Part shown: piece after piece, positions 1 through 13,700 of the stretch
Layout: the number at the start of each line of letters is the position of its first letter
How positions within the stretch are numbered: the first letter of the stretch is position 1
Source: Dipylidium caninum
Lineage: Eukaryota > Platyhelminthes > Cestoda > Cyclophyllidea > Dipylidiidae
Assembly: GCA_017562135.1 (NCBI GenBank)
Contig: QEYB01000991.1
Coordinates: forward strand, 186,001-250,000
Reading direction: 5' to 3'
Length of the DNA: 64,000 bases
Made by a program: the position numbers and the translations under genes
The notes under the pieces: model-generated
Seen by the model: the letters and a program-made list of their open reading frames with translations, nothing else
Told to the model about the DNA's origin: nothing
Databases searched by the model: none

Positions 1-237
1 ACAAATCTCTAAAATTAGGTACCAAGACATAAGGTACTTTCACGATTTTTGATCATCAGGTTTCCTCAAATTAGCTTGACTTAGTAATTTTCAAAACCAA
101 GCAATTAAAACGCTAATTAGTGGTGAAGGAATACAGCTTTAAATGTACATAGGAACAAAAATGATGCTACTCTGTATAAATTAGTAGTGAATCCAGTTAC
201 ATAAAAAAATTTTAGAGGAAACAAATCATATCTTCTT
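1..237. other. Window edge, A/T-rich non-coding
   Basis: No open frame with splice support is visible. It is probably 3' flank or intron of the minus-strand transporter gene. No clear minus-strand AATAAA signal was seen. Confidence 0.4.
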
Positions 238-455
238 CTATTGGTGAACCAACAACATTAACAGTACCCATGAGCCCTTGGCCGAGGCACGGTTCCCCTC
301 AGAATACGCGCAAGTCCCTTCGAGCAAAGCCCTTCTCCTTGAATCGGCTAATACGCTTGTACCATTTAACAGACACAAAAAGACTTTAATTGAAAACAAA
401 GACGCCAAATATCCCAAGACTCCGCACACCGTACATAAGGAAAGGTCTTTCGAGA
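238..455 (-). CDS. Candidate C-terminal exon of the SLC16-like transporter
   Basis: A minus-strand open segment starts after a CAG acceptor (456-458 on plus) and runs to a TAG at 238-240. It begins with two bases completing a codon, which matches the phase-1 end of the upstream exon at 1577-1769, so the join keeps frame. It encodes a short hydrophobic stretch (GVLGYLASLF and following) that could be the last membrane helix, then a hydrophilic tail. Against it, the usual SLC16 segment with a conserved Gly/Pro-rich and Asp motif between helices 11 and 12 is not visible, so another exon may be missing or this may be chance. Low confidence. Confidence 0.22.
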
Positions 456-1576
456 CTGTATTAGGCGGCGGTGATCTTTACCGCTTTTATCGCAGCTCAG
501 TGCTGTGCCTCTAGCTGGCGGCGTATCCGTGATTGAACAGCCAATTACTTAACCAGTTACACTAGACAATTGTTCACATTAACTTTAGTTTGCTTAGATA
601 AACTGAACCCAGACTGGGCCTACCAATAAACAGTCCGGTTGCCAGAGGTATTCCTTAGACTAATAAACAAAATCACACAAACTCTGGCTTTATGAGGAGA
701 ACTATTAATGAAAACAGGATTGTTGGTCTATATCCTACCTCCATGTGTTTTTTCGTAATGAAAATATTCATACGATTGTTTGCAAACATAATGTAACCAA
801 ATTATTCCATTAGGCATACCATAATGCTATTAAAATTCAGCAAAGAATTCAAGCCTTTGCATCGGTTAGAGAGTTTGAAGCAAAATTCGCAGACGAGTGA
901 ATTTCGTAAATCATGCCTTCGCCATTCTTCAGGAATGATTCATCCCTTGTAAAGAACTAATGGAAGACTTAACTTCATACATCGAAGCCCCATCACTGAG
1001 GCAACCGAGTAGCGAACGTTGACTGGAAGTCTGCAGGTCAACTGGAATGTTGAATCCTCAGACTCATAAGTTAAACAGCAAGACAGCCTAATTTTCCTTA
1101 CGGAAAGGACGTAGAGCCAGCAATCTTGAGGGAACTGCGACTACTCGAGGAGATATCCTAATTCCAACTAATTAAACACCGCCAACATTTGTGCGCCCTT
1201 CTAAGCACCACGTATCTTCTTAGCAAGCTCGTATATCTGGTGTTGGGATTCAACGCCTTCATTCGTGTCTGCGTATGAACTGGCAAACAGTTCGACACAC
1301 TTTGTTGCGTGGACAAATTTATTACCGCTGCACTTCTCGGCCTTATTCGGGGTATTTGCGCAAGAAATCTAGGAGACTTACCCATGCATAACATTTTATT
1401 CTGTCACTTGTGACCTAATCATTTAAATGTGGTGAGTAGGAACCAAATGCCATGCCCTTTTGACATGTAAAAACGGGAGACCTGACATGAATTCAATAAA
1501 AAATCATAAACATAAGGATTGACAACTTGTCTTCAACCCCTCTTTAAGTCCAAATACTCCACGCTTGAAAACATAC
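456..1576 (-). other. Probable intron or 3' flank of transporter gene
   Basis: About 1.1 kb, A-rich on the plus strand (T-rich in transcript sense), as in the other introns of this gene. Open frames at 1158-1394 have no transporter similarity by eye and no convincing splice context. Confidence 0.4.
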
Positions 1577-1769
1577 CGATAGCGGCCTGAGCAGGGACGT
1601 AGAGGAGGCCGAGATTGACCATCATAATGGCGAGAGACTTGGCGAAGCGCTCGGGCCCGACCCAGTCGGAGAGGACGATTATCATTTGGGTCATTGCAGT
1701 GCCACTGCAAACCGCTTGAAGGGCGAAACAAACGTAATACGCCGCTGTCTGCGTGTTTGTCGGTGGTCC
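1577..1769 (-). CDS. SLC16-like transporter exon, helices 9-11
   Basis: Frame reads AYYVCFALQAVCSGTAMTQ then SDWVGPERFAKSLAIMVNLG, the typical helix 10 plus loop D-x-VG-x-x-R-x-x-x-S of MCT proteins. The acceptor is CAG at 1770-1772, with an alternative TAG at 1782-1784 that adds four codons in frame. The donor is G|GTATGT. It starts in phase 0 and ends in phase 1. The longer open frame read in another frame across this interval is a shadow. Confidence 0.8.
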
Positions 1770-4700
1770 CTGGATGAGTCTCTACAACCACAAGTCATGG
1801 ATATATTTAGCATAGCGTATATCCAATGACTGAAATTCTATGGGGCAAGTGTGATATTGTCAGAGTTGATTAATTCTTTTCAACGTGTGCACTGAGGTCC
1901 AGCATTATATACAGCATATTTTTAACAAACTTAATGTCCGAGTGTTAATCCCGCTAACTGCCAAAGACATATTTGTTTACTTAAGACTAAGTTCGGAGGA
2001 GAAAGGATTCATCGGAATGTAGAAAATTTGGCTGAGTCGCCGATACAAACAAAATTGAACTGAAACAATGGTGACGCAACTGACATGTGTTGAGGCCATG
2101 GCGCCTTGGGCACTGCAGGAGCGCCCAAGTTTGGTGCAAACAAGAAGTCAACGCAATCCCGGAATAGTGTAAACAATAAATGTAAAGGAAGGACGGTGGC
2201 GCGTCAACGTGTGCACGCGAACTAGAAACATTCGGAGAACGACGCCTTCTACGATGTGCCGGGCGTAGATGTGAAAATCAGTGCTTCATGTTCTTGGCTT
2301 AGCATCAAATTAACTTTGAACTCTAAGCAAACTGGTTGTATATCCTTGCAAAAGGACCAAAAGTCTATCTGGAAGGAAAAAACACCTAAACCAATTTGAT
2401 TCCAACTAGGCCTATTCCAACAAGGTTCTATCCTGAAGATGCCACTATGGTGGCGTCCTCCTATGATTCGATTCACCGTGTCTGTAGCGAGTAATTCTAC
2501 CACGACCCTCTTGAGCATATCCACATTGCGATGAACCACCAGCACTACAATTTTCTCTCTTAAAACCGCGATTCCCCCCGGAGGCGGTAATGGAAGCCTA
2601 AAATAAGATGAAAGGGAGAATGCGGTAAATGGAAAGCACCAATTCGACAACTTAAGAATTGGCTCAAGTAAATAAAGGGACCGAAAGCGATATTTACCAG
2701 CGTTCGCCATCTTTTAAATACACACGCTGCAATTACGAGCAGTGAAAGTTAACATTTATTACTCCCCTACCGGTACATGTGACTTGGGCCGGTCTTCCGA
2801 CTTCGTCTATTCGAGCGCGTTAAAAGCTTTAAGGAGAAGAAGAATGAAATCAAAGTGAATTTATCGAAACAATTTGAGGGGGATTAATGCGAAGACAATT
2901 AGTTTTCCGACGGAGATGAAGCAAAGCTGCAGAGTTTGTGTCATTGTGGGAGGAAGAATGTGACGACATGAAACCTCTGGTGGCATTTACTGTCAAGACC
3001 TACGCATGCACAGCAGAGGTAATATGGAAGGAAGGGACGAAACACCCAGATCTACTTATAATAACACCAAGTAGTAAAAAGGGGGTGTTTCCTTAAAATA
3101 CCAATTTGGACCAATTTAACGGTTTGTATGTTGGAAAATAGAAAGCAATAACAAAGCCATTTTTAAGATGATTTCTTAGAAGCTACATTTATTTCCCAAT
3201 TATCCACCTGCAATACACATTTGCAAGTACTTTTGAGTTTATTAGACAAAGACACTTTAAAACGAACACCAAATTGAGCTGGACTGTACTTATAAAACAT
3301 ATTTTGCAGATTTAAAGATAGGCGATAGCATGAGAATTATGGAAGAAAATAAAATTCACCATAAAAAGGGTTAATCAGATGTGATGGCAAATTAACAGAT
3401 TGTGGAGCAATAAAAAACCCTAATGTCCCCAAAGGCCTGACCGAATGAACTGAACTAAGTTTCACCACTTGACAATAATGACATAGTTACATTTGGATGG
3501 TGAAATGTCAAGAATCAGGGTGCATTCTCCTCTTAAATCCAACGCTGCAAAAAGACTTGGAAAAAAAGGCACATTAGTGATCATGAATGCGGTGGGGATA
3601 GAAAGGAAATAAGTTTAAATAAAATTCCATAAAAATGTGAAGTTGGGGGAAGAGGAGAAGGTGCAAAACTGCCTTCGTAAGTTAAGCTGAAGAAAAAGAG
3701 ATTATTCCACTGGGAAGTGCAATCAGCCTCAACGCTAGGCGACATTGCCGAGAATACATTTAAGCCTTTGTACTCGAGGCGTTTTCGCTTGCGCGAACCG
3801 CCACCTCGAGACGATTTCGGCCAAATGGGGGGAAACATTTTACAAGCACTTTAAATCAGCCGGGCGCCGTATCGGCGCCGCTCGAGTGCAGAGGATTAAT
3901 ATCACTTCTTGTACCCGACATTATAGTTGCCTTGATTCAGAGTCAAGTCTGCCCCTCCCCCCCTCCCCCCCCTCCCCCCCAACATGTACCCGTGGCCTCC
4001 TGCTTTCCAGTTAACATTTTCGTGATAGGCCTGTCTCAACGCCCATTTGTGATGACGGCTATCTGTGGCGCCCATTTGTGACAAACGTCTATGTTTGTAA
4101 GAAGCAGACTTTTGTGATCTGCTTTTTGGAATATTAAAAATATGCTTCAAGTAGAGTTAATTAATTAATACACTTTAATTATGCACTTGGTTACATGATC
4201 TCTACCCCGTTGGTTCATCCGTCAAAAGTAACTCCAACAATCTCCCAAGACGACCCGACTACAATAACCCAAAACCCGAAATGCTGTCGGCTTTTGTACA
4301 CATCTCCGACAGCGGATGAGGGGCCAAAAAATCTCCCATAGAGGAGACAGCTGCAGCGAATCTATTTCAATATCTTGGGGTCTTTTTGGTGTTGCGGAAA
4401 TTACATGAGAAATTCATGCACATGAATATCTTCTGAAATAGATAAAACCGCTAAATGAGTAGCAATTAGGCCATAAATATTTGTTTTATAAAAAATTAGC
4501 AAATAGATCCTTTTTTACCCCTTGATGTGAAGAAAGAGAGACAGTCTTGGGAACCCATCCAACACCGGCAATTTGCCCAAAAGCGATAGCCACCGCGGAC
4601 TCAAGAAGCCACGTCAATGCCAGAAAAGTCCCCCTGCGGCCTTTGCACATCGGTCTGTCGGTGAGCCAACCGAAGAAGAGTCTGGAGAAGAGGTCAACCA

Positions 4701-7700
4701 CACCGGCTGCTGCTATTGCCAAATTAATCTGAAGGAGTGAAAAAATGGGTATAGGGGCATTGTACATGTGCCGTCTACAAAACATTTAAGTGAATAATTT
4801 TCATTCACCTCGCGGTAAGTCCATGTAGCGGCCGCCTAACCATTAAGTCAAGGTATTTCCCTATCAAAAAATCCTTTTTGTTGTATTAGGAGATAATCTC
4901 ATGCCTTTCAGTAATGTGACGGAAATACCTAGACTTTGTCGCATTTCATCTTTCCTTTTTGGAGGGCGACAGCAAAAATAGTAGGCAAATAGATCAATCA
5001 CTCCTCATGAAAATAGGCACTTGAACCCACGTAGATATACATTAAAACATGGAAAAGAAGAAAATTTGGTCACTTTGGTGACTTGGGTGTGTGCAGTAGA
5101 CACACAAAACGACGAAGCGTGGCTTTGTGGTCAACAAAATTGAAAAGAACGGAGATGTAAATTGTCGTCATTCAAAAAGTCTACGTTCGCGAAATCGAGA
5201 CTTGTTTATCATTTCAGATTACGGTCCAAACCTGACTTTAAGGAAGTAGTTTACATTTCGAGTAACGGAAACATTTAACCAGAAAAGCAAAAACGGTGCA
5301 CGAACGTCATCACAAAAAATTTCAAACTACGAAAAAAAGGAGGGAATTCAAAGAATATTTCTTACGATTGTCGTGGGAGACATAATGTCATTTACATAGT
5401 TCTCTCCGAGGAGTAAATATGGGAAAGCTAGAGATACATTTTCATTTGAAGTCGAAGTGAAAGTTAAATTGTCAAGATGGGGAGGGGGATGAGGGCACTT
5501 ACTAACCCTACCACTGCGCATTCCACATAATTCTTGCTTCACAAAGATTAGCTAAGTCATGTAAACATTAAAAAAATGAGCTAATTTCGTGGGCTCCTCT
5601 ATCAATTTAAGGATGGAACTCCTTAACCATAGCCTTGACGTATTTCCACTAACGCTGACACAAATGAAAATGGATAATGGACTAAGTTAAAATAGCAGTT
5701 ACATCCTTCAATTACACAAGGTATCAAAACTCGAGAAATACCAAAATACAGTCTTTTTCACGAATTCCTATCACCAAGACCAGCAGCTAAAGTAGTTAAA
5801 TTAAAAGTTAAAAGAAACAAAGCATATGTGTATTACTGCAAAGTGCAATGAAAGCGAGGTTGATTGAATGTTGGGAGTCCATCCACACATCCATTACCTT
5901 TATAACTAGCTTTGCTAGCTTTTAAATTAGAAAGGGGAGGAGAAACAAGGGGGACATGAAATATTGTAAGCGTTCACAAAGTCAGGTTTAGATCCCTCCA
6001 ACCATTCACTAATGCCAGCACATTTGTCATCCGACTCTGTCCGTATTTACAAATAAAATGAAGGCACTCAGCCCACTAACATCCATAAAAGTATTTTTTA
6101 TTTGAAGGCTGGCCAATATAGAACTCAGGCCCATTCGAGCCATTTTGGACAATTTCACAACATTCAGCCGCTGAAAATAAGCTTCCGATGCAGACCATCC
6201 TTTTCCACTTAACTTGTTTGTCTTAAAGGTATGACGCATTTTGACCGGGAAAGTCATTCTAACACTGCAAAATAAACATTGTAAATTTGCAAATCGTGTA
6301 CTCACTGAGAATTAAACCAGCATCTAATGGGACAAAGGCAAAGGAAAAAATACTTTCTCGGAAATTTTGTTAAGACTCGTCGATTTAACCTAGGTGAAAA
6401 ACAATTCGCCGTCAACAGTTTGAAAAGTTGTTTATTTGAAGACGAGGCACCTTGAACATCTCTCGAAATCGCAGTGAAATTGGACGCGTGGACAAGAAAG
6501 GAGTCGGTTGGTGGAGCAAGAGGGATTATTTATGACCTGAAGATGCCATTTTTGGAAACATCGTCGCAATAGCCGTAAAGTCAATTGAGTGGAGCGAATG
6601 TCACGCAATGGAAACTCAATCAGCACCACGGAAGTACTGATGAAAGAAAGGCAAAATCGAGCCAAAAGCCATCTGACATCCATGAGATCCCTTCAAACAA
6701 TGAAAATACACAGTAACAAGTGGGCATTTCTGCTCAATTTCAATCATTTCAAAAATACAAAAAAGTCGACGAATGTCACAGGTTGGACCCAGTAAAAACG
6801 CTTCCACTGCATCAAATAAATTCAGGAAAATAAGGGGAGGTTAAAGGACACCTGAAGAAATCTTCAGTTTAATGGTACCATTCAACCCCGGTTATATTAA
6901 TAATGCTACTTAGAAACACCGTGAATGAAACTGAGTCAAAAACCCCATGTTTTGCATTACATTCGGTACGTACAAGAAGCAAACGAATCAACTTGCTGTA
7001 CTTTGTGAATCGGCGGAGGATTTGTGGATGAGAAGCACTACCATTGCCTTATTTTGGAACGGATTAAGCAAGTAAATCCACTCACGAAAAGAAAAGACGT
7101 TCACATTAGCTCCAAATTCCAAGTAGAGATGCGTTGAAAGCCTTTATTAAGGATATTGTGTGACCCCATATATATCCATATGATTAGGTGTACACCTATC
7201 AAACACTAGGATCGCGGAAACCAACTTTCGAGTGAGAGGAAGCGTATTTGCAGAATTCGACTGAAATTTATCGAGGTCTGCTACGAAGTGAAGTTATGAT
7301 CGGTGTGTGTACTTTCACACAGCAACTTAGGATAGACTGATTTTGCAGGGATTTGCGATCCAACCCATCTGTTAAACCTTTAGACACACCATCCACTTTC
7401 ATCGATGACCGGACAAAAATTAAGCTGTTTACGGGAAACTTGAGTCGGAAATAACAGCCGCGTATTTTGGCCATCAGGGAGGCCACATTTCAAAATGTGA
7501 CGAAATGCCTGCTTTTTAGAAAAGCTATGGATATGGATAAAACACGTGAAAGCGGATGAGACAGTTTCCTCGTTGTCATTCGATGTCACCAATGTGAATA
7601 AAACTCAATTACTAGGCCAGGATAGTGATAGGTTTCATAGGCTGCAGCAGAGGCGTAAGAGAGCGTGACTATGGCTAAACATTGTGAAATGATAACTTCA

Positions 7701-10700
7701 TTCCACCCTTTCACTAAATTAAGAAGAATTTGTTTCTTTAATAGCAGATCAAGTCCTCGAATTACAACTAAACGAACTAAAAATAGGGCATATATGATGG
7801 AAGATTCAAGCATTTGCAATAGTCTTTACGGGAATAGGCACATTACTGAAATGCCACCCATTTGACAACTTTAGCGCATTCACACCTGACATTTAAAGAC
7901 TGGATAAAATTCTGACATTTTGAACTAGTGCTCTCATATTACATTTGCGTAAATTAGCAAGAAGGCGATGGCGCAAAAAAGTGACTTACGGTGCTGGAAG
8001 AGAATCCTATTTGGGTACCATAGGGTGGAGCAATGAAGGATATGCCCACATCTCCGTTGTCCGCAAACACTTTGCCAATGACATAAATTATAAGGAGGAT
8101 CGTCGGCAATCTCCCTCCATTGTCCATTCTCGCCGAAGACTCAGAGTAGGCCACAGAGATGTCCCTACTGGAGACAATGGAAATGATTTATACAAGTATT
8201 CTCAAAGCATCTGGGTGTAGTATCACCCCCTTAAGTCATCAAGAACAACATGGAGATTTCAGTATAAATTTAAGTAAATATAATCCCAAGAAGGTAAGAA
8301 CCAGTTCAGTAAATATGTAAAAAGAGTGAATGAACATTATTAGTTTGGCGTAATTGACTAGATTGAAGAAAATATTAACAGTATATTTTAATGGTTATAA
8401 ATGAAGTAGGTTAGAGATTGGCATAAGAACCAAGTTACTGAAATTAATACATCCAAAAAAAGAATTGGTGAAAACAACTGCCATATACTTAATCCCGGCC
8501 GTGCAAAAGGGAAATGAGGAAAAATGAGGGGGCGAATGCGGCATACATATGCTAATCAACCACGGGCACTCATCTTAAGAGACGATTTCTGACATAGGAG
8601 AATGTGTCTACAGACAAAAAGACGACAAAACCTAATCGAGCCCCCAGTGAAATACGCGAAATGGATTCACAAAAGTATAAGAAAAAACAGCACAGCCGTT
8701 AGTAATGGATGTCAATGACCTCCGATTCCTGTCTCATGAGTAGGAAGTATGCGCTTAATCAACCTTTGATGGTGAGAACAGAGGAGTGAAAACAAAAGAT
8801 CGAGTGGTAGAGCAATGCAGCTCAGCCAAATGCGCAGATCTTTTCAACCCAAGGACATCGAAACCTGGTTACACAGTCTATATTATTTCCCCTTAGATAC
8901 TTCGACCAACTCATAATGGAACCACATCCACGTAACCGAGCGCCGTGTAGTGTTTGCGTTTAAATTTGGGGGGTACGCCGAATCTAAATTAAGCTAATCA
9001 GAATAGGAATCTCAATCTATACCGCAAACATGTGCATCTAGCATTTTATGTTTTCCATGGACAAAAAAACCGAATACGATTCTGAGATAGGGGAAACGGG
9101 GCTTATACAGGATATCCCTGCTATTACCAAAAATAAAATGTAAAAAACGCAAACGAAGTAACTTCTAGTTAGATTTTAAAAATTGAATATTGTATTCTAA
9201 AATGATGGCCAAAGCGTTTCAAAATAGGCATGACTCCCACTGCCACACAAAAAAACACCATCGGAGCCACCTTTTAGCAGTTTTCAATATCAACACAATG
9301 GAAAACGTCGCCCATTAATGACTACAAAACCCCACAAAATAAGTCACAGCGTTGACAAATTAAAGTTATAAATAATTTGCTTGCCAAAAACATTACTTTT
9401 AATAGTTTACACTTCATTAAATAAGTGATGAACATGTTTGAAAATAAGCTAACAATGGGTTTTGGCAATGTTAGTACTGACATTAAGGGAAATGAAAAGA
9501 ACTGTTAACCTCACTACAAAAATTATAAACAGGCTTTGGAAGATCTCATAAAAAATAACTTAATCCGTTTAAAGTGACAAAGATGAAGAGTAGGTTTAAC
9601 ATCGAGGATTAAGGCAGCATCAGGCCCAAAAACGTGGGATGAGAAATAATGAAAATCCGTAATTTCCTACTGACAACTTAATTCTTCACGAAACAGCTAG
9701 CAATGACTATCCACAGGAAATGTCTAGTGTTACGCACTCGCAGAGACCGAAATAGCGACTTTATACGTCAAATCATTTTATCTTTCTGATTCCCTATGCT
9801 GACATTAATTAAACTACCGTGGTTCATTCATGAAATCAAATGCAAATTTAGAGGAAGAGATATAACTTATTACTGCGACCTGCCACGGTAATCTTTTGTT
9901 GGCCTATAGTGGCGAATTGATGATTACATTGGACTTATCTATCAAAATGGAGACAAAAATCTCGAAACTAACGAGTGACGTCCGATATGTGGTGCGGAAG
10001 AAATTACTCTACAGCGCAAACCATTAAAACACCAAGTAATCATTCTACAAAATATGAACCAGGTAATATCAACTACTTTGTAGTTAATGAATAAAAGGAA
10101 AGAGAAAAGGGGGAGCGGAACAGAGACGTGGGTGGAACAACGCAGCACACACAATTTTGGCACCCAGGCAGGTCCGGATGCAGATGCGGATACACAAGTG
10201 CAGGTACGCAAAATATCGTTTGTTAGGAGCGGCCAATACAAGACCTCAAAGCCCATGCAGCATTAGCTGCACCCATTCCGTTGGAGGACACTTCGATGAC
10301 GCACTGGCGGTTGTAGGACTTGTGCATTTTGATGTCAGCAAATGCCTACGGCGCTAACATGTCATGAGTTGCGAAACAACTTGCGACCGTCCTATTTTTA
10401 CCCATGCTGGAAGCACATTTTAAGGAAAGCTAAGAACACAGATTGCCAGAGAGAAAGAGCTAAACCAACTTGGAGGACATTTGAGACGGCTAAATGGCCC
10501 CTCGCCAGCAGAGCGTGCGTGAATGATTCAACAGTTTTAGAGACTGCTTAGCGTCTTTCTTTGAGGTCGAAGCGAAAAAGAAAAAAAATAGATTTTGTGA
10601 TAGTAAGAAAAAACGCAACCACGTGGCTGTGCGATGATCTAAACAGGTCAGGTTAAAATTAAACATCGTGTGGAGGAATACACACCACTTAGAGTGGAAA

Positions 10701-13700
10701 AAAATGTTCAGATAAAAGGAAGGGGAAGGCTACACATTAATCTAAAGGAACATTAAGGGCTCAAGAAAGGTTAAAAAATGTGATTTTCAAGTCGGTTGTA
10801 ATAAAGGATAGAGCCCTTATTTAAAAACAAGCCATTCGCCTATAAATTCTCTGTGCCATAAACAAAGACTAATTAAAGCAGGGTCGTCCAATGACTAAAC
10901 TGAGAGCCAATAAGGAGCAGCGAAGCTTAGATAACCTTCGAGGTAAAATTAACTCTGCGTGCTAAGTTACGAATCGGCTAAAACTTCTCCCAATTGCGCC
11001 CCTCTATGGTCAAAAGATTATCAAAATGAATGAGACAAAATTTCAAAAAATATAGTGTTCATAGGAGTAGTAAGCCGCCAGAGAACAACGTCCAAAAGTC
11101 AGTAAGATGTACTTTCCTCAGACAAACACCTTTGCAGAACTGCATACCAGTTTAACAAATTAAAACTTGCTTCACACACAATTGAAGATAGTCCCGTTAG
11201 TCAGTGGCAAGAAATAAATGCGAGAAGGATAATTTGGACATTTCGCAGAAGTTACAGCCAGCAGGAGGAGTATGACAGAAAGTTGCATTATCACTAATTT
11301 TGAATAATACAACAGTAGATCTGCTTTGTACAAGGAATTCTCTGCTTGATTATACAATGTGGGAATAAATGCCCTTCGGGGTGGTCATCCAATCATATTT
11401 AACAGAAATGGTACACATTCTCTAATGATAAATCACACTTCAGCATAATCAGTGGGACGTAATACACCACAGAGGTCCGATTTCACCACCATGAACGAAG
11501 AACATCTGCTGTGAATGATTGAGTTTGTGGCGCTCAGAATAACACGACGATGAGAATTTACAACCAAGACCTTAAGACCCGGCACCGCCTCCTGTTCACT
11601 TTCAAAAATTTGCCCGATAAAGTGATATCGAGGAATCACATAATTTTAAAGTGCATTATAAAACTAGAGAAAGGAGAGATGTGTGTGTGCCTACGTATAG
11701 AAAGCCTAGGACATTTGAAGCGAAACTATCAACATCCATACTGATGGCCCCGGAACCATAAATATTGCGCCAACCCCTACTCAACTTGCTGAGGAGAAAA
11801 ATGAAAATTACTGCACCTCATGACGCCACTAAATAACTCAGCCACCACTCAACCTCCGTGCCGTGGCCCGCAATTGCAAAAGATGAGACAATGGTTTCGA
11901 ATAAGCATTCTAAAATGAGAGTGGAAACCAATAATTCAGTTTTACTCTTGGGTTTTACGCCATACTCCTTTTCCAAAACCATTTCAAGTTCAAAAACCGA
12001 GCAGTTAAGAAAAATGCGCAAATGAACACATGGATAAAAGTTATCTATATTCTAACAAACAATTTAAAAGCATATTCGTTTCATTTATCAAAGAAGAGCG
12101 TATTTACGAGGTGAGGTCAAAGCAAATTTGCAAATTAAATATATCTAAACTTCCAAGATAAAGAAGAGTGGTTTGGAGAACGAAATGACTCCTTACCTAT
12201 GGTGCAACATGGCGTCAATCTCCTTCCCCTCGATATCATCAGCGCTGCCCCCGAGAGGACTAGGAAGAACACTAGAAGAGGGCTCTTCTTCCCCTTCAAC
12301 GCGTCTGGAGATGGAAGATGAACTGACAGCAATGTCCACATCGGCAATTGAGTCCACCACGTGGCGTGGCATTAGAACTGCGGTAACACAAAGGTGCAAC
12401 GAGAAGGCCGACATGATGAAAGTGCCAGAACGCACCCCGTACTGCTGCAGTACAAGGGTAACAAGGCTGGGGAAAGCCATCTGGCCAACCGAGACACCAG
12501 CCACGCTCAACCCGTTAGCTAGACCCAACTTTTCGCGGAAGCAGCGGCCAACCACAGAAAAGATGTTGAAGTAGACGCAGGAGAAGGAGAAGCCTGGGTG
12601 GAGGAGTGTATAACTTGTAAATACGATTCTTGAATCCTTTCGACAATATGCAAAAAGAGGAATTAAGAGTAAGCCTCTCAGGTTCAGGAGAGCTGCACAA
12701 AAACAAGGGAAAACAACTCGAAGCGAACTAATACCACCGTCACTGATGGCAAGGTTAAAAGTCTCTAAATAATCGACGGCCAGAAATAAAACTAAATTTT
12801 TATTTGCAGTATCTAAAGTGTTGATTGTGGGACTTAGGTATCAGCAGTGAACTGGAAAAGTTATTTCATGACAGCCATTGGGTCAAGACCAACGGTAAAA
12901 GTACGTAACAATAAGGTTTTCAAAATACTTGTTGATGTAAATGTACAAAATTTCGTCTTCAAATATACAGCCACAGACCCAGAGAACCCATAAAATCCCA
13001 AAGTTGATAAACAATAAACGACTTGTTAGAAATTAATAATAAAAATTGTTTTTAAAATTGAGGTATCAGAAAAATATGCATCATTCAAGGCATTGTAAAG
13101 TTAAGTTTGAATTGAATTAATGAAATAAGTTCAAAAAAAGAAAATACCAGGCTCCAAAATTTGTAAAATGGTCTAGAATAGAGTGCTGGTGAATCGAGGA
13201 GCACTGCCAACAAATGGCCTAAGCAGGGTAAGGTTATCAGTGTCAGAACCTGAGATACTAGCGCAGATAAATGACACTTTTGGGTGTTACATGAGGAGAA
13301 TATAGATTACTTCCTATCAGGGGAAGGGGTTAAGAGAACTGCTGGGACAGTCAAAGTATATGAGGGGTCTGATCACACCGATTTCTCGCGGAAAATAGTT
13401 ATTCGGTGAAAAAAGTCGCAATACACTTATCTTGTCCGCAAACAACTTGAGTCAAAATAGAGCCCGAAATACGCATGTAACACATGAAAGACGATTGTTT
13501 TTTAAATGTTGATTTAGATGAATGTGTTCCAACGCTATCTTTGTGTCATGGTTTGATTTTCGTGCTTACAATTCATGCCTATGGCCAGAAGCTAAAAAGT
13601 TGCGTTGCCAGGTGAGTTGTGTCTCAGAGCTAAGAATTTCAGAGTTTCAAATATACATAATGTAATGAACTCCATTATCGGTTATAACTGAAAACATGAT

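Noticed and set aside
40..75. CTGATGA core on the minus strand suggesting a hammerhead ribozyme
   Set aside because: No paired stem II or stem III around the CTGATGA and GAAA elements.
8797..8870. tRNA-like stretch (AGTGGTAGAGCA resembling a D-arm)
   Set aside because: No acceptor stem closes and no GTTC-type T-arm is found at the right distance.
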